Notes under the pieces: generated by a model | Seen by the model: only the letters and a program-made list of their open reading frames with translations | Database searches by the model: none | Told to the model about the DNA's origin: nothing | Assembly (NCBI RefSeq): GCF_024362695.1 | Contig: NC_065426.1 | Location: forward strand, 10,446,236-10,510,235 | Origin: Pectinophora gossypiella | Taxonomy: Eukaryota; Arthropoda; Insecta; Lepidoptera; Gelechiidae | Reading direction: 5' to 3' | Length of the DNA: 64,000 nucleotides | In this document: positions 9,101 to 18,300 of the stretch, piece after piece | Numbering within the stretch: the first letter of the stretch is position 1 | How the letters are laid out: every line of letters begins with the position of its first letter | Translations under genes and position numbers: made by a program

Positions 9101-11987
9101 CACTCTCCGCTCCCCACCGGCGGCTGAGCTATTTTACCTCACCTGCCCCCTGAAGATTTGACAGGTCCGGTCCGGACAGGTTTTTAACAGAAGCGACTGC
9201 CTGTCTCACCTTCCAACCCGCTAAGGGAAAACCACCCAATACAGGTTAGATCACATACCTCCGAAAATGCATTTCTCTGGAATATGGGTTTCCTCACCGC
9301 TGAGCACATGATAATCATTTATGATCCAAACATGAATTCGAAAACAAGTTCGGCTACCATTGGTTTAGGCCTGTGCTTGATTCGAACCTGCGACCTCCAA
9401 GTGAGAGGCAAGCGTTCTACCGACTGGGCTACCTAGCTCTTAAGTCCAACAATATTGTTATATTGTGATCTCTCTCTTCTTCTAAGATCCTGCTTTCACG
9501 TAAACGTCCGTCCATATTGTTTTATTTTTTCAGAAAAACGCAAAGATGCTCGGAACGAAGCTCGCGCCAAAAGAGAGCTGTTCCTAGGTCAGGCTGACCT
9601 TGAGAAGGAGCTCAACGAAGATGACGAGCCCAGGAACTACGCTGCTGAAGAGGTAAACTTTCAAACTCTCATAAGATCTATAATCTGACTGATCTAATCC
9701 ATCGCTAATTGAACAGATTTTAATGAGGGGCTTTCCAGACTACTTTCCTCAAAGACAATATAGATGGCGCTGTAAAGATTTTCCTTCGTTTAACCTTCTA
9801 ATTTCATGGATAACAAACATATTATATGCATCATCTTTGTTTTTGGGTATAAACGATGACCCTTTTTATTACACACATCACATCACCAGCCCATTAACGT
9901 CCCCACTGCTGGGGCACGGGCCTTCCCTATGGATGGATAGGGAGATCGGGCCTTAAACCACCACGCGGGCTCACTGCTGATTGGTGGTTATTAACGACTG
10001 CTAATGCAGCCGGGACCAACGGCTTTACGTGCCTTCCGAAGCACGGAGGAGCTCGAGATGAAAACTTTTTTTTTTGTGGTCACCCATCCTATGACCGACC
10101 TTTGCGAAAGTTGCTTAACTTCAACAATCGCAGACCGAGCGCGTTTACCGCTGCGCCACCGAGCTCCTCAAATTTTTATTACACCCAGGCACAATTACTT
10201 TTTCCACTCATTACTATTCTGATCAAAATAAAGAGAAGCAATATAGGTAGCAACATTATTCTATACATAATGTGGTCCAAATATTAAGCTACAAGTATGT
10301 TTATTTATGCTTCTGTCATTAAATTGTATTTAGGAATAATGATTGTACCCGAGTAATGAGAAAATAAGTAATTATTAGCCTACTTTATTCGCCCGGGTTA
10401 TACATTCATTTTAAAATTAACAGTTGTCAATCATCTGTTCCTTTCCTTATCGGCGGATAGCAAAATTACGGGTATAACTTAAAATAAAATTAGATGGTGT
10501 CTACAGAATCAGCACCAATGTTATGGTATGGATTCCGTTACAATTAATCAAAGACCATATCTACCATTCCAGGATCTAGAACCTGACGGCTTCGCGGAGC
10601 ACCACGTTCACCTCAACGAGACAACAGCATTCGACATGAGCAACTCTGAGTTTTGGTCATCCTTCTCCAGCAGCGAGGAGGCGCTACTGGAGTGTGAGGG
10701 GCTCATCCTCAACCTGCCCCTGACGCCACATTCATCATGTCACAAAGAAGCAACTGATGGGGATACTATTGCTGCTGCTAGGGCTAACGCCTTGACTTAC
10801 AGGTTGGTCTTCTTCTATCGTGTGGGTTGTAAGGTGAATTACCAACCTCATCAACCTTGGTGTCAGGGTTATTATTGAGCAGCTAAAGGCCCCTGACATG
10901 ACTCGTGTAACGACTACTTACATCAATAAGTAGTAACCGGGACCAACGCAACGGCTTAACGTACCTTCAACCTTGCAGGGTACCAGCAAACGGCTACTAC
11001 TTCTTCGTGTTCAACTCAGAGAACGAAGTGCAGAAGAACTACATCCGCGCGAGGTTCGACCTTCAGAAGACCAGATATGATGTAGCACGGACCACGCTGA
11101 GGGAATGCACCAACAGCACAGATAGATGTGACCTCACACTGGATATCTTCTCTAGCCAGAAGGTGAGTCTCCTATTTCTAAAAGACCAGATATGATGTGG
11201 CGTGGATCACGCTGAAGGTATGGACCAACAGCACAGACCGCTGTGACCTCTCACTAGATATCTTCTCCAGCCAAAAGGTGAGTCTCGTCTAGCTGAAGCT
11301 GAACCTAATACTTCGACCTTCAGAAGAACGGATAAATGATACGGCGCGATCCTCGCTGCGGGAGTATGCCAACAGCATAGATAGGTGTTATGTGATCTGA
11401 CACAAGATCTCTTCTCTGGTCAAACAGTGAGTCTCATACATATAATAATTTATTTATTTCAAGAAACATGTCTCATATGTGTTAGTAGACTTATTTAAGG
11501 TGTTAGTAGCCTTATTTAATATTAGATACTATGACATGCAAGTCACAGCATCTACGCAGATACAGGCAGTCGAGCCGCGCATAGGTGAAATCACTGTGTG
11601 AAACTGTCCTATGTTTGGTAAGGTCTTTGCAGGGTTGAATCACCTGATTGTCCGAAAAAGTAAGATGATTCCATACTTTAGAGGGCTTAAACCGTTGGTC
11701 CCAGCGATTAACCGTAAAACACAAGACTTCCACCAACCCGCTGTGGAGTAGCGCCCCCTCTGTTAAGAGGAGGCCTGTGCCCAGCAGTGGGACGTATATA
11801 GCCTGTTTATGTTGTGTGACTGTTGTCATTATCATTGCAGGTGGTACTAGAGGTGCCTCTGCGCAACAATGACTCGTTATGGAACGAACAGTTCGTGATC
11901 ATCAGCGAATGCGAACCCAGGACCTCCATATACTTGTTCTGCGTCATCTCCGTACCTATACTCATACTGATCTTCGCCTTCCAATGA
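134..11987 (+). CDS. APD-type (DUF4792/DUF4793-like) single-pass membrane protein, 12 exons, 5' partial
   Basis: Exons read as 134-221, 2881-3062, 4327-4517, 4879-4991, 5872-6037, 6455-7026, 8464-8598, 8942-9056, 9534-9652, 10573-10802, 10979-11162 and 11841-11987 (TGA). All junctions are GT/AG and the frame stays open for 746 residues. The N-terminal exons carry SPTWC, WGFYLLRGS and GASLIMIKGYKHL. The C-terminal exons carry SSEEALLECEGLIL, NGYYFFVFNSENE and a final hydrophobic anchor (IYLFCVISVPILILIFAF) with almost no tail. From memory this domain pair resembles the N-terminal and middle domains of plant APD E3 ligases. No RING is seen, as expected for insect members. Function is unknown; an N-terminal extracytoplasmic part and a C-terminal anchor are inferred. 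Exon 6 encodes about 190 low-complexity charged residues with loose repeats around DI(V/L)..K.(D/E). The first exon's acceptor could also be at 140. The true start is upstream. Confidence 0.75.
263..578 (+). mobile_element. SINE-A copy, near full length
   Basis: A tRNA-like head (box B-like GGTTCGAATCC degraded to a shorter form here) is followed by the family body: CACAAAAATCACTTTGTG-type block, GATGATCCGTGCTTC, CCGTTGGTCCCGGTT-type block, and a tail ending CACATGATAGAAGAAGAAG. It lies in intron 1 of the APD-type gene, just after its donor site. Confidence 0.85.
579..1189. other. Intron stretch with nothing recognised
   Basis: AT-rich DNA inside intron 1 of the APD-type gene. No splice-compatible conserved reading frame or repeat match within the window was seen. 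Confidence 0.5.
1190..1258. mobile_element. MITE-J, short palindromic copy
   Basis: Inverted arms begin GGGTTAAAATGGCCACAT and end with the reverse complement and a C-run. The arms match the larger MITE-J at 43731-43890. Nearly all internal sequence is missing, so the copy is close to arm against arm. Confidence 0.65.
1259..1705. other. Intron stretch with nothing recognised
   Basis: AT-rich intron DNA of the APD-type gene with no supported gene or repeat. Confidence 0.5.
1706..2014. mobile_element. MITE-K with long terminal inverted repeats
   Basis: The two ends are inverted copies over roughly 80 bp. The left arm runs through CTAATTTTATTTTAAGTTAT and GGAAAGGGACGG; the right arm holds the reverse complement and ends GAATTAGCACCA. 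Related copies are at 10375-10519 and 38106-38350. No coding capacity is present, so it is a non-autonomous DNA element. Confidence 0.7.
2055..2260 (+). repeat. Repeat L copy
   Basis: A block beginning around GGAATAATACTACGTATAG, through TCACACACAC and ending near GTCCGGGGTGTG, recurs at 3297-3483 and 23377-23566, with a fragment at 9077-9138. The class is not determined. Confidence 0.65.
2398..2769 (-). mobile_element. Jockey-like LINE, 3' end only (5' truncated)
   Basis: The T-run at 2398-2405 is the poly(A) tail in minus orientation. The rest matches the 3' end of the larger LINE at 33967-36093, including the end of its reverse-transcriptase frame. Flanking GATATTCGGTTACGC (2383-2397) and GATATTCAGTTATGC (2770-2784) form a 15-bp target duplication with two mismatches, supporting an old target-primed insertion. 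Confidence 0.8.
3115..3235 (-). mobile_element. SINE-A fragment
   Basis: The internal-to-tail part of SINE-A in reverse orientation (GAGGTGGATTACCAACCTC, TTATTGAGCCGCCAAAG) in intron 2 of the APD-type gene. Confidence 0.6.
3297..3483 (+). repeat. Repeat L copy
   Basis: Nearly the same block as 2055-2260, in the same orientation and only about 1.2 kb away, on the other side of exon 2. Confidence 0.65.
3712..3905 (+). mobile_element. SINE-D, 3' part
   Basis: Carries the family signature CACATTCCCGAGAAATGC, TATGTGACCTAACCTGTATT and the tail AGGGAGATAGATAG. The tRNA-like head is missing. Confidence 0.7.
4069..4284. mobile_element. MITE-E, full-length foldback
   Basis: The ends CAGGGTGTTAGTGACATTG and CGATGTGACTAACACCCTG are inverted. 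The inner arms (TCAAGTGGAATTTTCC and its complement) continue the pairing over most of the element. Other copies lie at 8616-8789, 47666-47893, 47934-48156 and 52345-52627. Confidence 0.8.
4700..4800 (+). repeat. Repeat N fragment
   Basis: The block GAGCTTTCTGTTATACCAAC with GGTGAGCCGTATCGCCGTC recurs at 47466-47526 and 57700-57735, and in reverse at 3918-4000. It is a short dispersed repeat of unknown class. Confidence 0.45.
5010..5625 (+). repeat. 12-bp minisatellite in intron 4 of the APD-type gene
   Basis: About 50 imperfect copies of a 12-bp unit close to TCTCATCTCGTT, varying at a few positions (TCATCC, GATCTCACC). Because 12 is a multiple of three, all plus frames read as long Ser/His/Leu/Ile-rich frames. 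These have no independent support and the array lies between a clear donor at 4992 and the acceptor before 5872. The array has strong strand asymmetry, with few purines on the plus strand. Confidence 0.9.
5735..5850 (-). mobile_element. SINE-C fragment
   Basis: Reverse-oriented 3' part of SINE-C: ACGTCCCACTGCTGGG, GACCTCCCCTC, then the CCACCACGCTGCTCC block. It ends about 20 bp before the acceptor of exon 5. Confidence 0.65.
6078..6380 (+). mobile_element. SINE-A copy
   Basis: Degraded tRNA-like head, then TCACAAAAATCACTTTGTGA, the CATGTCAGGGGC block and the tail ATAGAAGAAGAG, in intron 5 of the APD-type gene. Confidence 0.75.
7146..7335 (+). mobile_element. Repeat H (SINE-like) copy
   Basis: Shares CAACAGTGGCTGCAAGATGT, TGGCTCTGCCCACCCCA and GGGCGTGAGTTTATGTATG with 44380-44582, and ends in a short TATG run. 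Tail fragments recur at 45020, 49660 and 55951. Confidence 0.65.
7517..7750 (-). mobile_element. SINE-D copy, reverse
   Basis: Starts with the reversed tail (GGGGTCCGCTTACCTAACC), passes through CCAATACAGGTTAGGTCAC, and ends in a tRNA-like head containing ATTCGAACCTGCGAC. In intron 6 of the APD-type gene. Confidence 0.75.
8028..8288 (+). mobile_element. SINE-D copy
   Basis: CCCGAGAAATGCCTTTCGGA, GACCTAACATGCATTAGGCT and the GGACCTGTCAAATCTTCAGG block mark the family. The tRNA-like head is mostly lost. Ends GATAGATAGATA. Confidence 0.75.
8616..8789. mobile_element. MITE-E copy
   Basis: Inverted arms starting CAAGGTGTTAGTGTCAACG and ending AATCATCCCCCTCAGTATTC, in intron 7. The right tip is eroded. 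Confidence 0.65.
9077..9138 (+). repeat. Repeat L fragment
   Basis: The first ~60 bp of repeat L (TAATACTACGTATAGAACGG, CCGGCGGCTGAGCT), directly abutting a reversed SINE-D. Confidence 0.55.
9140..9442 (-). mobile_element. SINE-D copy, reverse, with tRNA-like head
   Basis: Near full length: tail side first, then GACTGCCTGTCTCACCTTCC, CTCACCGCTGAGCACATG, and at the right end the reversed tRNA-like head with TTCGAACCTGCGACCTC and TTCTACCGACTGGGCTACC. In intron 8. Confidence 0.8.
9875..10172 (-). mobile_element. SINE-B copy with 12-bp target duplication
   Basis: Reverse-oriented tRNA-derived element (tail side CCCATTAACGTCCCCACTGC, head side CGCTGCGCCACCGAGCTCC). It is flanked by TTTTTATTACAC at 9863-9874 and again at 10173-10184, which defines both ends and shows retroposition. 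Confidence 0.9.
10375..10519. mobile_element. MITE-K, right-end fragment
   Basis: Contains CGCCCGGGTTATACATTC and the right arm ending AGAATCAGCACCA, matching 1706-2014 and 38106-38350. Confidence 0.6.
10808..10969 (-). mobile_element. SINE-A fragment abutting a splice acceptor
   Basis: Reverse SINE-A fills nearly the whole 176-bp intron 10 of the APD-type gene. It starts 6 bp after the donor and ends about 10 bp before the acceptor of exon 11, so the intron is essentially a truncated SINE. Confidence 0.75.
11183..11278 (+). pseudogene. Decayed duplicate of exon 11 (relic 1)
   Basis: Repeats the 3' half of exon 11 (11067-11162), including the AACAGCACAGA and GACCTCTCACTAGATATC blocks and the same donor context GGTGAGTCTC. 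Frame differences and substitutions suggest it is not used, but the donor is intact. It begins about 20 bp after the real donor. Confidence 0.75.
11312..11426 (+). pseudogene. Decayed duplicate of exon 11 (relic 2)
   Basis: A second, more diverged copy of the exon 11 segment, starting TTCGACCTTCAGAAGAA and ending with the donor-like CAGTGAGTCTC. Small indels break the frame. With relic 1 it makes a three-unit tandem of exon plus donor. Confidence 0.7.
11600..11816 (+). mobile_element. SINE-C, head-truncated
   Basis: Carries CACCTGATTGTCCGAAAAAG, CTTCCACCAACCCGC, GGCCTGTGCCCAGCAGTGGG and ends GACGTATATAGCCTG. It lies just before the last exon of the APD-type gene. Confidence 0.75.
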
Positions 11988-12138
11988 TCGGCCTCCCCAT
12001 TTGACCGGTCAGGTAGTGAAAACCCAGGCTGGTTTTTATTGCTTCTCTTTTTTGTTATGATAAAACACAATTGGCCACTAGTTCGTATAGAGTTGTACGA
12101 AGTGATTCGATAGGTGAGTCATTTATACTTACATCTTT

Positions 12139-12375
12139 AGGTGTTGATAAACTTGGGCATTCACTTGTAATGAGCATTTGTGCGAATGTTACAATACGAG
12201 AAAAATACGAAAACATTTTAGCGAGCATTCTATCGAGCGTTCGTGCTCATGAAAACGTTCATAGCAATGTTTGACTCTATGCTTGGCTCGGCACGTTGTT
12301 CAGTTCAACAAATATAAAAACTGCGAATGCTCGATGTTCTGTTACAAGTGAATGCTCAAAAGTCTATCAGCACCT
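12139..12375. mobile_element. MITE-V in the 3' region of the APD-type gene
   Basis: The ends are inverted over about 34 bp: AGGTGTTGATAAACTT with GCATTCACTTGTAA on the left, and TTACAAGTGAATGC with AGTCTATCAGCACCT on the right. It lies in the likely 3' UTR and has no other copy in the window. Confidence 0.65.
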
Positions 12376-12518
12376 TTTAGTATATAATAGAAAAATAATA
12401 TAGATAGAATATAGATAGGATTTTTCTTTTATAAAATTGTATAATTATGATCGACCCGAGTTTTTATTCTTAATTACTTCATATACATTGTTTTAAGTTT
12501 GCGCGGTTATTATCATCA

Positions 12519-12583
12519 TTAAAACACATAATAACGGGTTCTTACCGCGTTTAAAATAGGGATATGGGACTGGGAGTCTTGTA
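12519..12583 (-). repeat. Repeat Q fragment
   Basis: The ~65-bp block with AATAACGGGTTCTTACCGCG recurs inverted at 30447-30510 in intron 1 of the three-exon serpin. Confidence 0.5.
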
Positions 12584-12705
12584 TCTAATATAATTACCTA
12601 TAATTTTTTTCTTTCCTTTGTAAGTGCGAATAATACAGAAAAATAATCGAATTTATTTAAATTAAGTTACAATTAACTAGAGGTTGTGAATATGACTGAT
12701 ATTTG

Positions 12706-12711
12706 AATAAA
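12706..12711 (+). terminator. Candidate poly(A) signal for the APD-type gene
   Basis: AATAAA about 720 bp after the stop codon. A second AATAAA is at 13142-13147, so the true 3' end cannot be fixed here. Confidence 0.35.
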
Positions 12712-13250
12712 TGTATATTACTTAGTTGAACTTACATACTATAAGCATTTTTTTTTATTAACTGTCATTCTTCATGTGGATGGTATATTCTTCTTATTCT
12801 GCTAGTTTTACGAAGGTACATCAATCTGCTGTGAAACATACTCGCGCGATGCGATTAATGAGACGGCTATTGGCTATGCGATAAATTAACTAATTGTAGA
12901 AGATGGCTAAATTATCGCGTCGCGAGAAGCAAGCTACAAGGGATTTTAATTTAAAAAAATCAATTATATCTTCATACTTACTAACAAATTCCGAATAATA
13001 TAGATTAAGAATATTACAATGTTTATGATCAATATAGCTATCTACTTAGGTTTTTATTTCTACGTATTATACAGGTTTTGAGGCTGTTTATGTGATACTA
13101 GTCATATATTGAGATAATACAGTTATCTGTAAGCATTATTGAATAAATATTTGAAAAAAAATTGCTTCTTTTTTTACCCACCCCACGACTATAGTGATAT
13201 TATCATACACCAATGACCATTATCATCATAGCATTATCCCGTTTCTCACA
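12712..13250. other. Intergenic stretch with nothing recognised
   Basis: AT-rich DNA between the APD-type gene and a SINE cluster; no supported gene. Confidence 0.5.
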
Positions 13251-13362
13251 GGGTGCGATTACCTAACCTGAAGATATGACAGGTCCGATTTTTTACAGAA
13301 GCGACTGCCTGTCTGACCTTCCAACCTGCGAAGGGAAAACCAGCCCAATACAGGTTAGGTGT
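13251..13362 (-). mobile_element. SINE-D fragment, reverse
   Basis: Contains GGGTGCGATTACCTAACCTG, GCGACTGCCTGTCTGACCTT and CCCAATACAGGTTAGGTG. The head is missing. Confidence 0.65.
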
Positions 13363-13371
13363 AACCTAACC

Positions 13372-13459
13372 TGCGGTGGTGGAGTATGCTCTATACCTCC
13401 TACAGTTGGTTGAGAGGTAGCATGTGCCCAGTGGGACGTATATAAGCTGTTTATGTTAT
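13372..13459 (+). mobile_element. SINE-C fragment
   Basis: 3' part with GGTGGTGGAGTATGCTC and CCAGTGGGACGTATATAAGC. It directly precedes a SINE-B. Confidence 0.6.
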
Positions 13460-13462
13460 TGT

Positions 13463-13757
13463 TAAGGAGCTCGGTGGCTCAGCGGTAAACGCGCTCGGTC
13501 TGCGATTGTTGAAGTTAAGCAACTTTCACAAAGGCCGGTCTTAGGATGGGTGACCACAAAAAAAATTCATCTCGAGCTCCTCCGTGCTTCGGAAGGCACG
13601 TTAAGCCGTTGGTCCCGGCTGCATTAGCAGTCGTTAATAACCATCAATCTGCACTGGGCCCGCGTGATGGTTTAAGGCCCGATCTCTCCCTATCCATCCA
13701 TAGGGAAGGCCCGTGCCCCAGCAGTGGGGACGTTAATGGGCTGATGATGATGTACTA
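13463..13757 (+). mobile_element. SINE-B copy
   Basis: Full-length: tRNA-like head GGAGCTCGGTGGCTCAGCGG, body CCGTTGGTCCCGGCTGCATT, and tail GGGGACGTTAATGGGCTG followed by GATGATG. A 71-codon frame inside it is a chance reading frame of the SINE. Confidence 0.85.
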
Positions 13758-13789
13758 TTAATACATATTTATGTTACAAACTGACAGGT

Positions 13790-13932
13790 AGAAGTTTACA
13801 AACCACCTAAATATTTTTGGGGCAAATAGGGCAGAGACTGTCTCCCAAAATACAGGGCGCCGACTTTGGGAGACAGGGTCTCAACGAGAACTAACTGGAG
13901 CTTTTCAATAAACATTATTATTATTATTATTT
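13790..13932 (+). repeat. Unclassified repeat with (TTA)n tail
   Basis: Contains a short inverted pair (CTGTCTCCCAAA and TTTGGGAGACAG) and ends CAATAAACATTATTATTATT, like the 3' end of a retroelement. No second copy is in the window. Confidence 0.4.
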
Positions 13933-14135
13933 TGCTAGGGATGCCTCTGGACGCAATAATGACATACCTACTGAGAGACTAACAATAAAGATGCGGCCTT
14001 GGCCCAATCGATGTTCGATCAAATCGCACATCCATATGATGCTTTATTCAATTCACGCATGGATGCAAATTAAGTAGGTAACTTGTGTTTTACGATAAAG
14101 GAAAACAAGTCTATCTCATGTTATTTATTGTACGA

Positions 14136-14577
14136 ACGGCCTCCTTGGTCCAGTGGTTAAGGTGGCTTCACGACCCAAAGGTCCCGGGTTCGAATCCCGG
14201 TGTGACAATACAGTAAGTAAGATGATCCGTGCTTCGAAAGACACGTTAAACCGTTGGTCCCGGTTACTACTTACTGATGTAAGTAGATATTCGTTCATGA
14301 GCCATGCCAGGGGCCTTTGGCGGCTCAATAATAACCGTGAGACCAGGGTTGATGCGGTTGGTAATCCACCTCACACACACCAGTTACCACCACCACATCA
14401 CACTTCACACACAACACCACTTACACTTACTTACTCTTTCTTTTTTGCTTACTGTTGTTATTACATCAGTAAGTAGTAAACGGGACCAACGGCTTAACGT
14501 GCCTTCCCCACCGGGATTCGAACCCGCGACCTCCGAATCGTGAGCCTAACGCTCAACCACTGGACCACGGAGGCCGT
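14136..14577. mobile_element. Two SINE-A copies facing each other (inverted pair)
   Basis: A plus-strand copy (about 14136-14383) with intact-looking head is followed, after a CA/AC-rich spacer, by a minus-strand head segment (about 14463-14577) ending GGACCACGGAGGCCGT. The two heads are complementary and could form a hairpin of about 100 bp. Confidence 0.75.
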
Positions 14578-14724
14578 TCGGTGGAGAGTCCCTCGTTCTA
14601 CAAAATTGACATGAATCAGGACAAACAAAACAGAAAAAGTGATAAAAAACATAATTTATTTAATAACTACAGAACACTTTTAATACACCATTAACATTGC
14701 TTTTAACAAAGTAGGTAGTCTACT

Positions 14725-15257
14725 TGTGGCGGGACGAGAAATTTAAAACGCGTGATGATCTCGCCAACGTCTGGGGACCAAGCGTTTCTTAATGAACACG
14801 CCTGGTTTCGGAATCTAAAGGTTCGAGAGGTCGAGATTCGGTTCCTGGCGTATATAGAATATGAGTCCTACCTGGGCTGCCACAGTAAACCGCTCCGGGG
14901 TGATGGAATTCCTCTTCAGCCGGCCGGCGCACGTATCAAGCTGAGGCTTCGAATTGATGGTGAACTCCAATGCAGGATCAACTTTTATCACCAATTGTTC
15001 ATATAACACGTAGAATATGCTAGTTTATTAGCTTACAAGCGGATTTACGGATTAAATTAGGACAAAACGATTTATTTATAAGAGAGCGCGCACACGCGTG
15101 TCCATAGTTTTTTCTTCACTGCCAGGGGCGCGGGGGGGTGGCTCCCGGTTGTCATTAGTAGGACTCATAGTGCGCTAGATGGCGCTACACGTTTAGAAAC
15201 GAATCTCGACATTCAATTTCGCGGAAAAATATAAAATGAAATTATGAATACGATACA
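14725..15257 (-). repeat. 3' LTR of the BEL/Pao element
   Basis: On the plus strand it starts TGTGGCGGGACG and ends CGATACA, giving the standard TG...CA ends. I saw no difference from the LTR at 21741-22273 when comparing them base by base. Confidence 0.95.
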
Positions 15258-15270
15258 TCACCGCCCACCA
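15258..15270 (-). other. Polypurine tract of the BEL/Pao element
   Basis: Minus-strand GGTGGGCGGTGA directly upstream of the 3' LTR, in the position where plus-strand DNA priming occurs in LTR elements. Confidence 0.6.
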
Positions 15271-15391
15271 AAATACGGCTAGTATTTTCGAATTTATTTA
15301 CAAAATAATACGAACAGTCTGTGCTAATTTGTCGAAGCGAATTTAAAGAAACTTACTTACTAATGAACTTGTTTTGTAAACGTATGGGGAA

Positions 15392-18300
15392 TTAATCGGA
15401 TTGCGTAGGTAACGGACAAAGCTTAGTTAAAGGCCTTGTCAGGAAAACACCGTTTGCTAATCTAACAGTAGCAATGCGCACGACCCCATCAGGGCTTGAA
15501 TGTAGCTCATGAACGCGTGCTAACGGCCAGTGCAAAGGCGTAGTCGAGTCTGTCTTAAGTATTACCACGGAGCCTACGGATAATGGTTTTTCCGATGATG
15601 TCCATTTTGCGCGTTGCATTAAAGAATTGAGGTATTCATTCCTCCAACGGACCCAGAAGTCACGTTGAAAACGCTGTATTAACTGCCATCGCCCGAGACG
15701 ATTTAGGTTAAGATTCGAATAGTCCTCATCAGGAACGGTCGTCATTGGTTCTAACGTAAGAAAATGACCGGGTGTTAGCACGGTAAGATCGTTGGGATCT
15801 GAACTAACCGGGTATAATGGCCTCGAGTTAAGCATAGCTTCGATTTGGACAAATAATGTTGTTAATTCCTCGAAATTAAGGGTTTGTGTACCGACGATGC
15901 GGTAAAGGTGAGTTTTCACAGCCTTGATCTGGATTTCCCATACTCCCCCGAAGTGAGGACTCGATGGCGGATTAAAACGGAATTCGATGCCCTCACTTCG
16001 AGCGGCTGAGTTCATCAATGAATTTAGGTGGTTACTCGCGCCTACGTAATTCGTACCACAGTCCGAGTGAATAATGCTGACTCTACCACGACGGCCTACG
16101 AATCTGCGCAGTGCGGCAATAAATGCGTCTGTCGAGAGGTCGGAAACGACTTCGAGGTGTACTGCTTTTGTGCTGAAGCACACGAATAGGCAAAGGTAAG
16201 CCTTTCCGATTTTTGCACCACGATGATTTCCTAGTTTTATGCGGAATGGACCGCCGTAGTCAGTACCGATTATTGAGAATGGTTTCGCTTGATTAACACG
16301 TACAAAAGGTAAGTCACTCATATACGGTTCAAGAGGAGTGGGCTTCATACGATAGCATTTCAAGCACTTAGATAAACAATGCCGTATGGCACGTTTGGGT
16401 GAAAGAAGCCAAAATTGCTGAGTCAGCAAATACAACAAAGTGTTCACTCCGGGATGACCATTCTCGGCATGGATCTCTTCAATGATCATGTAGGTAAAAC
16501 GTGAGGACCGAGGCAGCAAAGCGGGATGCTTGTGCTCGAACTCCAAGCCGGAACGTGAAAGCCGACCGCCCACCCTGAGAACACCATGATCATCCAAGAA
16601 AGGGCTGAGTTTCCTGAACTGCTTAGAAAGAAGTTTTTGTTCTTTTAACTGAGCAATTTCTTTTTCAAAATGTTGAGCTTGAACGTGACGAACGATAACT
16701 AGAAGCGCATGATGAAGCTCAACTCTACTTAAAGGACATGACGACAAAGATTGAACGCTATCTTTGCGTCTCGAGTAATGAACGAATCGAATTAAATAGC
16801 ACAGAATACGCTGAACCTTCCGAATTGAAGAGTATCTCTCAAGAAGCTGATCGATGAAATGACGAATGTCATCGTTAACGAGCAAAGTCTGACCTTTCTC
16901 TTCCTGTAAGATTTTGTTGTTTTGGGTCTCATCATGACCAGCGCTAGGCCATCTATCTGAGCTATCAACAAGCCAGGGAGGACCCGCCCACCATAACGAG
17001 TTGTGAACGAGCTCGGTTGGCATTTGACCACGAGAGGCGACATCTGCCGGATTGTCGCTAGAAGGTACATGATGCCAGTTTGCTCCGGGTATGGACTCCT
17101 GAATATGGCTGACTCGGTTGGCAACGAAGGTTTTCCATCTACAGGAAGGAGATCGAATCCAAGCTAAAGCCACAGTAGAATCGGACCACGCGTAAGTATC
17201 GGTGATCGGCAGCAATGGTAAGTACAATTCTTTGATTATTTGCAGGAGATCGGCGAGAAGGACTGCGGCACACAACTCCAGACGCGGCAGAGAGACCTTT
17301 TTCGTGGGAGCGACGCGAGATTTTGCAGCAACGAGATACACCTGAATATTTCCGTCAGGGTCACAGCAGCGCAAATATATTACAGCACCGTATCCGGATT
17401 CAGAGCTGTCTGCAAATCCATGAAGCTGACAGGACACTGGCGTCGGTGAAGCAAGACAGCGTGGAATTCTCAGGGATTTGACAGTAGGCAACTGCTCGAG
17501 CATGAGTTCCCACTGTTGAACGATTTCAGAAGGAGGTTCATCATCCCATGACACGTTGAGTATCCAGAGCTTCTGTACTAAGATTTTAGATGACAGCGTT
17601 ATCGGAGACAAGAAGCCCAATGGATCGAAAATACGAGCCAACTCACTGAGGATTGTGCGGCGGGTACACCTTCGTATTTGCGGTTTAACTTCGAAAGAAA
17701 AGGTGTCACTTTGAGGATCCCAAATTAATCCAAGAACCTTTAAAGTGTGAGACTTTTCAACATCCATCGACACTTGGTTAGTAAGGCAATGCTCCGGAGG
17801 TAAGTCGGCAAGCAGCTCAGGGCAGTTACTTGCCCACTTTCGCAGTTCCATTTGGCCTCGGCCCAAGAGGTCAATGATTTCAGATTTAGTTTGTAAAGCC
17901 TGCTGAAAGTCAGGAAAGCCGGTAACAATGTCGTCGATATACATGTCGGATTGAACGATGGAATGTGCAAGATGGAGATCACTTTCATCCTCAGAGAGTT
18001 GCTTGACAGCACGACACGCAAGGAAGGGAGCTGAAGAAACACCGTAAGTGACGGTGTTCAAGCGGTATTCTTGAACTGGTTGCGTAGAGTTGGAGCGCCA
18101 GAAGATGCGCTGAAAATCTCGATCCTCTTCCTGAACTAAAATTTGTCGATACATTTGACGCACGTCGGATGTGAAGACTACAGGGTGAATACGAAACCGG
18201 ATAAGAATTTCCAAAATGTTCGTTTGCAATTTTGGACCGATGAGTAAAGTTTCGTTTAACGATTTGCCTGTCATGTCTTTAGCGGAGGCATCAAACACGA

